A DNA stretch of 64,000 nt from Alkalibacterium pelagium. GTDB lineage: Bacteria; Bacillota; Bacilli; Lactobacillales; Carnobacteriaceae_A. Shown in pieces: positions 35,558-43,782 of the stretch. How positions within the stretch are numbered: the first letter of the stretch is position 1; the number at the start of each line of letters is the position of its first letter. The DNA lies in assembly GCF_900109325.1 (NCBI RefSeq), contig NZ_FNZU01000013.1:27356-91355 (forward strand). Direction: 5' to 3'. The notes beneath the pieces are model-generated. The model was given only the letters and a program-made list of their open reading frames with translations. It was not told the origin of the DNA and made no database searches. A program made the position numbers and the translations under genes.

Positions 35558-36325
35558 GGAATTGGTAAGGCGATTAAGACCAACTGGGGATGAAGAATAG
35601 TGCCGAGTTGGTTCCAAGACGGATCTTGCGACCAACTGACGATGAAGAATGGTATCGAGCTGGTTCCAAGATGGATCTTGCGACCAACTGGCGATGAAGG
35701 ATGATGCCGAGCTGGTTCCAAGATGATTCTTACGACCAACTGGCGATGAAGAATAGTGCCGAGCTGGTTCCAAAACGCATCTTACGACCAACTGACGATG
35801 AAAAACGGTGCCGAGCTGGTTCCAAGACGGATCTTGCGACCAACTGGCGTTGAAGAATGGTACCGAGCTGGTTCCAAGACGGATCTTGCGACCAACTGAC
35901 GAGGAAGAATAGTGCCGAGCTGGTTCCAAGACGGATCTTGCGACCAACTGGCGTTGAAGAATGGTGCCGAGCTGGTTCCAAGATGGATCTTGCGACCAAC
36001 TGGGGATGAAGGATGATGCCGAGCTGGTTCCAAAACGCATCTTGCGACCAACTGGCGATGAAGAATAGTACCGAGCTGGTTCCAAAACGCATCTTACGAC
36101 CAACTGGCGATGAAAAACGGTGCCGAGCTGGTTCCAAGATGGATCTTAAGACCAACTGACGAGGAAAGATGATACCGAGCTGGTTCCAAAACGCATCTTG
36201 CGACCAACTGACGTTAAAGAATGATGCCGAGCTGGTTCCAAGATGGATCATACGACAAACTGAAAGGAAAGAACCAAGCCGAGCTGGTCCCAAAACGCAC
36301 CTTACGACAAACTGAAAAAAACAGC
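35558..36325. repeat. Array 3: fourteen 52-bp tandem repeats with palindromic core
   Basis: GGTTCC-type motifs begin at 35610, 35662, 35714, 35766, 35818, 35870, 35922, 35974, 36026, 36078, 36130, 36182, 36234 and 36286: fourteen units, every step exactly 52 bp. The core TGGTTCCAAGACG then GATCTTGCGACCA is an imperfect palindrome shared with array 2; the centre varies (ACGGAT, ATGGAT, ACGCAT) while arms CAA(G/A)A and TCTTG persist. Spacers read ACTGGCGATGAAGAAT then (A/G)GTGCCGAGC. A right-half-only unit precedes unit 1 (from about 35558). The last two units are degenerate and end ACAAACTGAA. The array lies between the convergent NERD and yidC genes. The minus strand is stop-free over long distances in all three frames. 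Confidence 0.97.
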
Positions 36326-36498
36326 ACCCCCAGTTTGCTATAAGAAGGAAATAAAGCCAGTACTTAGCGTTCCTTCAGTCGGCCCCCGCACACCGTTACA
36401 CCCACCGTATCCGTAATTACTAAGTCTAACAACCAATCAAGCATTTCAAGCATTGACAAAGTAGGGTTACTAAACCCTTAAATCCCTATAGAATAAAG
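36326..36498. other. Intergenic stretch after array 3, no gene seen
   Basis: No credible reading frame. A small inverted repeat AGGGTT-ACTA-AACCCT lies at about 36461-36476, and a TTGACA without a matching -10 is present. It ends at a GC-rich terminator. Confidence 0.4.
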
Positions 36499-36524
36499 GA
36501 AGCCCGGCACTCGCCGGGCTTTTC
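36499..36524 (+). terminator. Plus-strand terminator, first after the NERD gene
   Basis: AAGCCCGGC/GCCGGGCTT stem with ACTC loop, then TTTTC. It is almost 1 kb downstream of the NERD stop and is the only plus-strand terminator in that gap. Confidence 0.8.
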
Positions 36525-36536
36525 ATCTCTATAACA

Positions 36537-36567
36537 AAAGAAAAGAAGAGAGCCGAGGCTCTCTTCT
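36537..36567 (-). terminator. Terminator of the acyP/yidC side (minus strand)
   Basis: AGAAGAGAGCC/GGCTCTCTTCT stem, followed on the minus strand by TTTCTTTTG, 17 bases past the yidC stop. Confidence 0.85.
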
Positions 36568-36583
36568 ACATCATTTTAAAAGT

Positions 36584-37570
36584 CTAATTGTTTCTCTGCT
36601 GCTTGCCTGAGTTACGACGGCCTTTCTGTTCAAAAGGACTTTGATTACGTCGCTTGTCTTTAGCAGAAGGTGCAGGGGAGACTTGCTTCCCATGTTTAGT
36701 TGTGACTTCTTCAGCCTGAATTTTTCTGCGGGAAGGCTTCTTACGTTCAACGACCTGTTTGTCGCCATGTTTTTCTTTCATTTCTTTTTCCAGTTTAGGC
36801 TTGTAATAATGATTGGTCAGTAAGGACTGTCCGATTGCAACAAATCCACCAGCAAACCAGTAAAGTGTCAAACCAGCTGGTCCGGTAATAGAAAACATAA
36901 GGATCATAATCGGGTTCATCAGCATCATTGAGCTGGATTGTTTGCGCTGCTCTTCAGGCATACCAGCCTGCATGACTCGAGTCTGTACATAGTAGATAGC
37001 TCCGGTCAGCAAAGCAAGAATGATACTGCGTTGTCCAAGTTCAATACCTAACCAAGTTGCATTCTGGATCGATTCAGACATGCGGATCGCCTGGAACATT
37101 GCTGTAAATACTGGCATTTGAATCAGAAGGGGAAGACACCCGGACAATCCGCCAAGCATGTTGACATTGTTCTCACGGTAAACTTCCATCAGTTCCTGTT
37201 GAAGTTCCTGTTTTTCCTGAGCATCATCTGTTTCTTTCATTTCAGCCTGAATCTCATCTGTCACTGGTTTGACAACGGCCATTTTTGTCTGCTGTTCCAT
37301 AGACGTACGCTGTTGCTTGATTGACAACGGAAGGATAATGATACGGACGATAATAGTTATCGCAATAATTGCCAGCCCATAGTTTCCACCGAATAAATCT
37401 GCAAGAATTTCGATGACAGACTGGGTAGGCAGCACCAGATAATCATATAAAAATTGAGAAAAGCCACTTGTCGGGTTTCCAGCCTGATCGACTCTCATAC
37501 ATCCCGAAAGGAATAGGACGATCGACAGCATCCCACCGGATAATAGCCATCTTTTTGTTCTGTTTTTCAA
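36584..37570 (-). CDS. yidC: Membrane protein insertase YidC (lipoprotein, OxaA2-type)
   Basis: A 328-residue Oxa1/YidC insertase. The lipoprotein signal ends FLSGC (Cys24), as in Gram-positive YidC. Five transmembrane segments follow (about 58-80, 128-150, 172-190, 205-230 and others), with the conserved IIPLSIKQQRTSMEQQTKM helix pair and LSGCLPLLIQMPVF. The tail (about 250-328) is strongly basic, typical of the ribosome-binding YidC2 form. Start is TTG at 37570, with AAAGGAT nine bases upstream; no better ATG exists before the signal peptide. acyP lies 87 bp upstream on the same strand. Confidence 0.94.
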   Translation of the reverse strand: MKNRTKRWLLSGGMLSIVLFLSGCMRVDQAGNPTSGFSQFLYDYLVLPTQSVIEILADLFGGNYGLAIIAITIIVRIIILPLSIKQQRTSMEQQTKMAVVKPVTDEIQAEMKETDDAQEKQELQQELMEVYRENNVNMLGGLSGCLPLLIQMPVFTAMFQAIRMSESIQNATWLGIELGQRSIILALLTGAIYYVQTRVMQAGMPEEQRKQSSSMMLMNPIMILMFSITGPAGLTLYWFAGGFVAIGQSLLTNHYYKPKLEKEMKEKHGDKQVVERKKPSRRKIQAEEVTTKHGKQVSPAPSAKDKRRNQSPFEQKGRRNSGKQQRNN

Positions 37571-37657
37571 ATCAGTTCAATCCTTTAAAGTAAGTTAGTC
37601 ACGTGGACTTAATATCTGACACGCTATTGAACACTATACAATAAAGGAAGCAAGAAT

Positions 37658-38029
37658 TCAATTAGCTTGGGAAAAATTAGTTTTTTCTTCAACATTTTCG
37701 TCATAAGTGACAACAACTTTATCCACATTTGCCGATGGACTTGGTCCTTTTCGCAACGCTTCAACGAATCGGGACAGCTGTTCTTCACTGCCTTGTGCTT
37801 CTACATAGACGGTTCCATCAGATTCATTACGGACGATACCTGTTACACCAAGTTCATCTGCAGCCTGCTTGGTGGTGAAACGGAAGCCGACCCCTTGTAC
37901 ACGACCGGAAATTTCGGCTCTCAGTTTCTGTGTATCTGTTCCCTCGAGAGGATCGTTTGTATAAATCACCTCTCCGCTGGACTCATTGTCTTTTCCTTTG
38001 TTGAAAAAATCCTTAAATAGTGAACTCAT
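37658..38029 (-). CDS. acyP: Acylphosphatase with N-terminal extension
   Basis: A 123-residue protein. Residues about 36-118 form the acylphosphatase fold with the phosphate loop SGRVQGVGFRF (catalytic Arg and, further on, Asn in GIVRNESDGTVYVEAQG). It hydrolyses acyl phosphates. The usual length is about 90; here 30 or so charged residues (FKDFFNKGKDNESSGEVIYT) precede the domain. AAGGAGGAAACACT sits right before ATG 38029, so the extension is probably real. It is upstream of yidC, a pairing common in lactobacilli. Confidence 0.92.
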   Translation of the reverse strand: MSSLFKDFFNKGKDNESSGEVIYTNDPLEGTDTQKLRAEISGRVQGVGFRFTTKQAADELGVTGIVRNESDGTVYVEAQGSEEQLSRFVEALRKGPSPSANVDKVVVTYDENVEEKTNFSQAN

Positions 38030-38307
38030 AGTGTTTCCTCCTTATAAATATAGATGAAATACAATCAGTTAATGGATAAATCTTTAGTTGCCAAAATAGT
38101 CTGGCCGGCGCATCGGGTTAAATACCCTACTTATAGTTTACTTGTTCAGATAGAAAAAGGTCAATGAATAGCCGTCAAGGGTGGGAGTCATTTTCAACTA
38201 ATGAAAGAAGCCTTACGATCATGAGTGATTTATCCCTTGAGACACGCCTACCTTAGCCAGCTGATTCATGCTATAATGACACAGATATGAAAGAAAGGAG
38301 AACTGGA

Positions 38308-40671
38308 ATGGCACGAACGAAAAAAAGAGGCAGACCAAAGAAAAAGACGCACAAGGTAGCACCTGAACTTATTGGATTTATTCTATTTTTCACCAGCCTG
38401 CTGGCGCTTGGATCCTTTGGATTTGTCGGACGATTTATAACTAATGTATTCAGATTATTTGTAGGAGAAACCTATGCTTTTATGGCCATTATATTACTGG
38501 CTACTGGGCTGTATCTGCTGCTTAAAGGTGAGTGGCCGAGTTTCAAGGGCCCACGTACAAGAGGAGCAGCCTTACTCTATGTAGCCTGGCTAGTTTTCAA
38601 TCATTCGAGATGGGTCCTGCCTGTCATCACTGATTCCACAAATAGTGTAACAGCTACTTGGCAGGCGATATGGCCACAGGTCACAAGCAACAGCATAGGT
38701 GGGTCAGTCGGAGGCGGAATGATCGGAGCAGTATTCTTTGGAGCCAGCCATTTCCTATTTGCAATGGCGGGAACCTATATCATGATTGTTGCTCTAGTAT
38801 TCGTAGGAATTATGACCTTTTTCCAGTTCTCATATAAAGCACTTTTTGAACGGATCAGAAAAGGCTTGAGAGCATTGTTTAATGGAATGAAAAATAGTGT
38901 GGCATCAGCTGTTTCTCATGTGGGTGAGAGCCGGAAGAAGCGCAGCAAGAAACCGAAAACTGCCAAAAAAACTAAGAAGTCAAGGCAGAAGAAGGAAGAA
39001 TCCAAGGATCAGCCTGACAGTGCAGACAATTTAGATGAAACGACTCCAGTCAATGAATCAGCTGCATCAGAACACGAACAGACTACCCTTGAAATTGAAG
39101 GTTATCAGGAAATACAGGAGAAACTGCAAAATAAAGGCTCAGATCCCAAACCTTCGTCAGAACCTGAAGCAGACGGACAGGACGACGGCCCTGTGGAGTT
39201 TGAAATTGGAGAAGAGGAAAATGAATCCTACAAGCTGCCTCCGGTTACCTTACTTAACCAGATAGAAGCGATCGATCAGTCGGATGAATACACGATCATT
39301 CAGAAAAATGTCAAGAAGCTGGAAGAGACCTTTGAAAGTTTCGGAGTTAAGGCTAAAGTTACTAAAGCGAACCTTGGTCCGGCAGTAACGAAATATGAAA
39401 TTCAGCCGGCAACGGGTGTGAAAGTAAGCAAGATTGTCGGGCTGTCAGATGACCTTGCGCTGGCGCTTGCTGCTAAGGACATACGGATGGAAGCACCGAT
39501 TCCGGGGAAAGCGGTCATTGGTATTGAAGTCCCGAACTCCGAAGTCAGCACTGTTTCATTTAGAGACATTATAGAAGGACAAGTCAAGAATAAGGATAAA
39601 TTGCTTGAGGTGCCGTTGGGTAGAGATATAGCTGGAAACGTAGCTATGGCCGATCTGGCTAAAATGCCGCACCTTCTGGTAGCTGGAGCAACGGGATCAG
39701 GTAAGTCGGTTGCAATCAACGGAGTAATTACGAGTCTCCTGCTTAAAGCTAAACCAAATGAACTTAAACTGATGATGATCGACCCGAAAATGGTTGAACT
39801 GAATGTCTACAATGGCATTCCGCATCTTCTGACACCCGTCGTCACCAATCCTAAAAAGGCTGCAGTTGCCCTGCAGAAAGTCGTTCAGGAAATGGAAAGA
39901 CGATACGAATTATTTGCCGCGAGCGGGTCAAGAAACATGGAAGGCTACAATGCTTTTGTGAAACGTAAGAATGAGGAAAATGACGAAGGGTTGCTGCCGC
40001 TGCCTTTTATCGTTGTAATCGTAGACGAGCTTGCAGACTTGATGATGGTGGCTTCAAATGAAGTTGAGGATTCAATAATTAGATTGGCTCAGATGGCACG
40101 TGCTGCTGGGATTCACATGATCCTGGCGACTCAGCGCCCAAGTGTGGACGTTATAACCGGTATAATCAAGGCCAATGTCCCGTCAAGAATTGCCTTTGCT
40201 GTCTCAAGTGGTACGGATTCCCGGACGATTCTAGACAGCAACGGGGCTGAAAAACTTCTGGGACGAGGAGATATGCTCTTCCAGCCGATGGGTGCCAACA
40301 AGGCAAACAGGGTTCAGGGAGCCTTCATATCCGATGAGGAAGTTGAAGCTGTTGTGAATTTCGTCAAGGACCAGCAGGAAGCAAATTATGTAGAAGAAAT
40401 GATTCCGAAAGATGAACCGCAGAAAAATGCGACTGACTCTGAAGATGATTTATATGACGAAGCTGTGTCGCTTGTAATAGAAATGCAAACTGCAAGTATA
40501 TCATTGCTTCAAAGAAGGTTTAGAATTGGATATAACAGAGCGGCACGTATGGTGGACGAGATGGAAATGAATGGAATCGTCGGGCCTTCCGAAGGATCGA
40601 AACCCAGAGAAGTACTGGTATCAGCTGAACCTGCTGAAACACCTTCAGAAACTGCTGACCAGATAAGTTAA
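38308..40671 (+). CDS. ftsK: DNA translocase FtsK/SpoIIIE
   Basis: A 787-residue septal DNA pump. A basic N-terminus ([15 protein letters not shown]), four membrane helices (about 17-180), and a charged linker (about 205-310) precede the motor. Alpha/beta motor domains have [17 protein letters not shown] (Walker A, about 453-470), [14 protein letters not shown] (Walker B) and [19 protein letters not shown]. The C-terminal gamma winged helix (about 710-770, [32 protein letters not shown]) reads KOPS/SRS sequences. The frame opens at 38287, but ATG 38308 follows AAAGGAGAACTGGA. Confidence 0.96.
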   Translation: MARTKKRGRPKKKTHKVAPELIGFILFFTSLLALGSFGFVGRFITNVFRLFVGETYAFMAIILLATGLYLLLKGEWPSFKGPRTRGAALLYVAWLVFNHSRWVLPVITDSTNSVTATWQAIWPQVTSNSIGGSVGGGMIGAVFFGASHFLFAMAGTYIMIVALVFVGIMTFFQFSYKALFERIRKGLRALFNGMKNSVASAVSHVGESRKKRSKKPKTAKKTKKSRQKKEESKDQPDSADNLDETTPVNESAASEHEQTTLEIEGYQEIQEKLQNKGSDPKPSSEPEADGQDDGPVEFEIGEEENESYKLPPVTLLNQIEAIDQSDEYTIIQKNVKKLEETFESFGVKAKVTKANLGPAVTKYEIQPATGVKVSKIVGLSDDLALALAAKDIRMEAPIPGKAVIGIEVPNSEVSTVSFRDIIEGQVKNKDKLLEVPLGRDIAGNVAMADLAKMPHLLVAGATGSGKSVAINGVITSLLLKAKPNELKLMMIDPKMVELNVYNGIPHLLTPVVTNPKKAAVALQKVVQEMERRYELFAASGSRNMEGYNAFVKRKNEENDEGLLPLPFIVVIVDELADLMMVASNEVEDSIIRLAQMARAAGIHMILATQRPSVDVITGIIKANVPSRIAFAVSSGTDSRTILDSNGAEKLLGRGDMLFQPMGANKANRVQGAFISDEEVEAVVNFVKDQQEANYVEEMIPKDEPQKNATDSEDDLYDEAVSLVIEMQTASISLLQRRFRIGYNRAARMVDEMEMNGIVGPSEGSKPREVLVSAEPAETPSETADQIS

Positions 40672-40782
40672 ATGAAACATCAATATGAAAGCTTTTTAAT
40701 TATATTAGACATCAAATTCTAACTTTCTTTTTTGTTACGGGAGTGTTACTATAACCTTGAAAGGACAGAGTGTTAGCGTAAT

Positions 40783-40810
40783 CATTTGAAATGCCTATTA
40801 GATTCAAATG
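40783..40810 (+). other. Hairpin in the bmpA leader
   Basis: CATTTGAA/TTCAAATG perfect stem with a 12-nt loop, about 50 bases before the bmpA start. No U run follows. It might protect the mRNA or bind a regulator; role unknown. Confidence 0.45.
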
Positions 40811-40859
40811 AGAACCTGGTGCTCTTTTCTGAGGTAAAAAAATATTAGGGGGAATAATT

Positions 40860-41972
40860 GTGACAATGCTTAAATTGAGAACATTGCTGGCTTTAGGTAC
40901 ATCTGCTTTCGTACTGGCTGCCTGCCAGGGTCAGGATGCTGGTGACACAACTGATACGATTCAGGATGATACTGAGGATACTACTGAAGACACTGGTGAA
41001 GAAACTGCGGATAACGGAGAAGATACTGAAGATATCGACTTCCGCATCGCTATGATCACCGATGAAGGTGGAGTTGACGACCGTTCATTCAACCAGTCCG
41101 CTTGGGAAGGTATGAACGAATGGGCTGACAATCTTGGATTAAGTGATGATCACTTTGCTTACTACCAGTCAAACGACTCTTCAGACTTCGTTCCTAACTT
41201 GAACCAGGCTAATGCTGATGGTTACGACATTATTTACGGAATCGGATTTATGCTTCTTGACGCTGTCAACGATGTAGCTGATCAGAACCCTGACCAGAAC
41301 TTCGGAATTGTCGATGACATTTCTGATCGTGACAACGTTGTATCTCTAACTTTCCGTGACCATGAAGCGGCTTTCCTTGCAGGAGTTGCAGCTGCGCAGA
41401 CAACTGAAACAGGACGCGTCGGATTCATCGGGGGAATTGCTTCTCCAGTTATCGACCGTTTCGAAACAGGATTTACTGAAGGTGTTGCTTATGTAGATGA
41501 GAGCATTGAAGTTGATGTACAGTACGCTGAATCATTCTCAGATGCCGGTGTAGGACAGCAGATCGCTGCTGGTATGTTTGCCAGTGGAGCAGACGTTGTC
41601 TACCACGCTGCAGGAGCAGTTGGTAACGGCGTATTCACAGAAGCACGTAACCGTCTTGAATCAGATCCTGATTCTGAAATCTGGGTAATCGGTGTAGACC
41701 GTGACCAGGAAGAAGAAGGAAACTGGGATGGTGGAAACTTCACTTTGACATCAACACTTAAAGGTGTAGGTTCTGCAATCGAAATGTCTGCTAACCAGAC
41801 AATTGAAGAAGGATTCCCTGGTGGAGAAACAATCGCTTACGGTTTAGAAGAAGAAGGTGTTGACGTGACACGCGGAAACATGTCAGATGATGCATGGGCT
41901 GCTGTTGAAGAGGCACGTCAGGCTATCCTTGATGGAGAAATCGAAGTAACTGAATTCTCTTATTCTGAATAA
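40860..41972 (+). CDS. bmpA: BMP-family nucleoside-binding lipoprotein
   Basis: A 370-residue substrate-binding lipoprotein (BMP/PnrA/TmpC family) of a nucleoside ABC importer. The signal ends VLAAC (Cys22). A 35-residue extremely acidic linker rich in Asp, Glu and Thr follows before the BMP domain, which has RIAMITDEGGVDDRSFNQSAWEGM and IGFMLLDAV. The C-terminal part has NFTLTSTLKGVGSAIE. GTG 40860 is seven bases after AGGGGG; the ATG two codons on has worse spacing. The linker acidity suggests adaptation to salt or high pH. A terminator follows, with nupA on its own promoter. Confidence 0.93.
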   Translation: MTMLKLRTLLALGTSAFVLAACQGQDAGDTTDTIQDDTEDTTEDTGEETADNGEDTEDIDFRIAMITDEGGVDDRSFNQSAWEGMNEWADNLGLSDDHFAYYQSNDSSDFVPNLNQANADGYDIIYGIGFMLLDAVNDVADQNPDQNFGIVDDISDRDNVVSLTFRDHEAAFLAGVAAAQTTETGRVGFIGGIASPVIDRFETGFTEGVAYVDESIEVDVQYAESFSDAGVGQQIAAGMFASGADVVYHAAGAVGNGVFTEARNRLESDPDSEIWVIGVDRDQEEEGNWDGGNFTLTSTLKGVGSAIEMSANQTIEEGFPGGETIAYGLEEEGVDVTRGNMSDDAWAAVEEARQAILDGEIEVTEFSYSE

Positions 41973-42020
41973 CAAATTAACAATTTTCGAACGAACTTGA
42001 ATAGGCACAAGTGAATAGAT

Positions 42021-42052
42021 AAAGCGCTAGTCAACAGGCTGGCGCTTTTTCT
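42021..42052 (+). terminator. Terminator between bmpA and nupA
   Basis: AGCGCTAGTC/GGCTGGCGCT stem (two wobbles), ACA-type loop, T5. It may be partial, lowering nupABC expression relative to the binding protein. Confidence 0.8.
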
Positions 42053-42122
42053 CTTCATTACCGAGTCCGATAGTTCATTATTTAGTTAAGAAAATTATTA
42101 CTAATTGTTTATCTGTGTGCAA

Positions 42123-42151
42123 TTTACGAGGGTGTAAAAGTAAGGTATAAT
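42123..42151 (+). promoter_or_regulatory. nupABC promoter
   Basis: TTTACG (42123-42128), 17-bp spacer, TATAAT (42146-42151), 48 bases before the nupA start. Confidence 0.6.
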
Positions 42152-42198
42152 AAATAACTGTTAATATTAATAGAATGGAAGCGAAGGAGGGATCGGTT

Positions 42199-43782
42199 AT
42201 GTCACAGACTAATAAGGTCATTGAAATGAAAGGCATTACAAAAGAGTTTGGAAATTTCAGAGCAAATGACAATATTCATTTAGACCTTAACAAAGGGGAA
42301 ATTCACGCACTGTTAGGAGAAAATGGTGCCGGGAAGTCAACTTTGATGAACATCTTGTCTGGGTTACTGGAACCGACGGAAGGTGAAATATGGGTGAACG
42401 GAAATAAAGTAAATATTTCCTCACCAGATACGGCGAATCAGCTGGGTATTGGAATGGTGCATCAGCACTTTATGCTTGTAGATAAATTCACGGTTACTGA
42501 AAACATCATGCTCGGTAAAGAAAAGCATCGCTATGGATTTATGGATCAGGATTCTGCAGAAAAGGACGTGCAGGAACTGTCCGACCGCTATGGTTTAAGG
42601 GTAGATCCTAAGGCGCGCATCTCGGATATATCAGTGGGGATGCAGCAGCGTGCGGAAATCCTCAAAACTTTATATCGTGGTGCAGACATCCTGATTTTCG
42701 ATGAACCGACAGGAGTACTGACACCGCAGGAAATCGAAGAACTTATGGAAATCATGCAGTCGTTGGTTAATGAAGGCAAGTCGATCATTCTGATCACACA
42801 CAAGCTGGACGAAATCAAACAGGTAGCTGACCGCTGTACAGTTATCAGACGCGGAAAGAGTATCGATACAGTTGATGTAGCCACAACTTCACAGCAGGAA
42901 CTGGCTGATATGATGGTTGGTCGTTCTGTTTCATTCAAAGTAGACAAGAAACCGGCTACGCCTAAAGATCCGGTACTTGAAATCAAGAACTTGACGGTCA
43001 AAGAAGCACGTGGATATGATGCAGTTAAAGCTATCGATCTGGAAGTTAGAGCCGGTGAAGTACTAGGTATTGCCGGAGTCGATGGAAATGGACAGTCACA
43101 GCTGATTCAGGCTATTACCGGATTGACAAAAGTCGATTCAGGCACGATCAAGCTGGCTGGTAAAGACATCACAAACAAAAAACCACGTCAGATCACTGAA
43201 ACAGGTCTGGGTCACATTCCTGAAGACAGACAACGTTACGGACTTGTTCTTCCAATGAAGCTGGAAGAGAACATGGCGCTGCAGACTTATTACCAGAAAC
43301 CATTCAGCAAGCATGGGTTCCTGAATCATAAAGAAATCAAAGAACATGCTAAGCGTCTGATTGAAGAATTTGACGTACGTACGCCAAGTGAAGAGCATTC
43401 TGCTGCATCTCTTTCCGGAGGTAACCAGCAGAAAGCCATCATCGCCCGTGAAATCTACCGTGATCCTGCCCTGCTTATTGCAGCTCAGCCGACTCGGGGT
43501 CTAGACGTAGGAGCGATCGAGTATATTCATAAACGTCTGATCGAACAGCGTGATAACGGCAAAGGGGTTCTGCTCATGAGTTACGAGCTGGACGAGGTCA
43601 TGAATGTCTCTGACCGAATCGCCGTCATGTACGATGGTAATGTCATCGCCGTCGTCAATGCAGATGAAACAAACGAAAAAGAACTGGGTCTCTTAATGGC
43701 AGGTGTCTCTTTAGAGAAGGCGCATGAACAAGTGGCTGAGTCAAAGGGAAAGGAGAAGGAGACCGTTGCTGACACAAAATAA
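42199..43782 (+). CDS. nupA: Nucleoside ABC transporter ATPase (double ABC domain)
   Basis: A 527-residue ATPase with two fused ABC domains, as in sugar/nucleoside importers. Domain 1 has Walker A GENGAGKSTLMN (about 37-48), signature region ISVGMQQRAEIL and Walker B ILIFDEPTGVL. Domain 2 has the degenerate Walker A GVDGNGQSQLIQ, signature LSGGNQQKAIIARE, and LLIAAQPTRGLDVGA, where the usual Asp-Glu pair is replaced by Ala-Gln, as in this family. The frame opens at 42175 but ATG 42199 follows AAGGAGGGATCGGTT. It works with NupB/NupC and BmpA. Confidence 0.93.
   Translation: MSQTNKVIEMKGITKEFGNFRANDNIHLDLNKGEIHALLGENGAGKSTLMNILSGLLEPTEGEIWVNGNKVNISSPDTANQLGIGMVHQHFMLVDKFTVTENIMLGKEKHRYGFMDQDSAEKDVQELSDRYGLRVDPKARISDISVGMQQRAEILKTLYRGADILIFDEPTGVLTPQEIEELMEIMQSLVNEGKSIILITHKLDEIKQVADRCTVIRRGKSIDTVDVATTSQQELADMMVGRSVSFKVDKKPATPKDPVLEIKNLTVKEARGYDAVKAIDLEVRAGEVLGIAGVDGNGQSQLIQAITGLTKVDSGTIKLAGKDITNKKPRQITETGLGHIPEDRQRYGLVLPMKLEENMALQTYYQKPFSKHGFLNHKEIKEHAKRLIEEFDVRTPSEEHSAASLSGGNQQKAIIAREIYRDPALLIAAQPTRGLDVGAIEYIHKRLIEQRDNGKGVLLMSYELDEVMNVSDRIAVMYDGNVIAVVNADETNEKELGLLMAGVSLEKAHEQVAESKGKEKETVADTK

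Noticed and set aside
35525..36103. 192-codon minus-strand repeat protein
   Set aside because: Produced by array 3 for the same reason; overlapping equivalents exist in the other two frames, which argues against real coding.
13294..36325. CRISPR arrays
   Set aside because: Regular spacing and palindromic repeats suggested CRISPR, but the spacers are themselves near-identical, the period is 52 bp with no unique spacers, and no cas genes are present.
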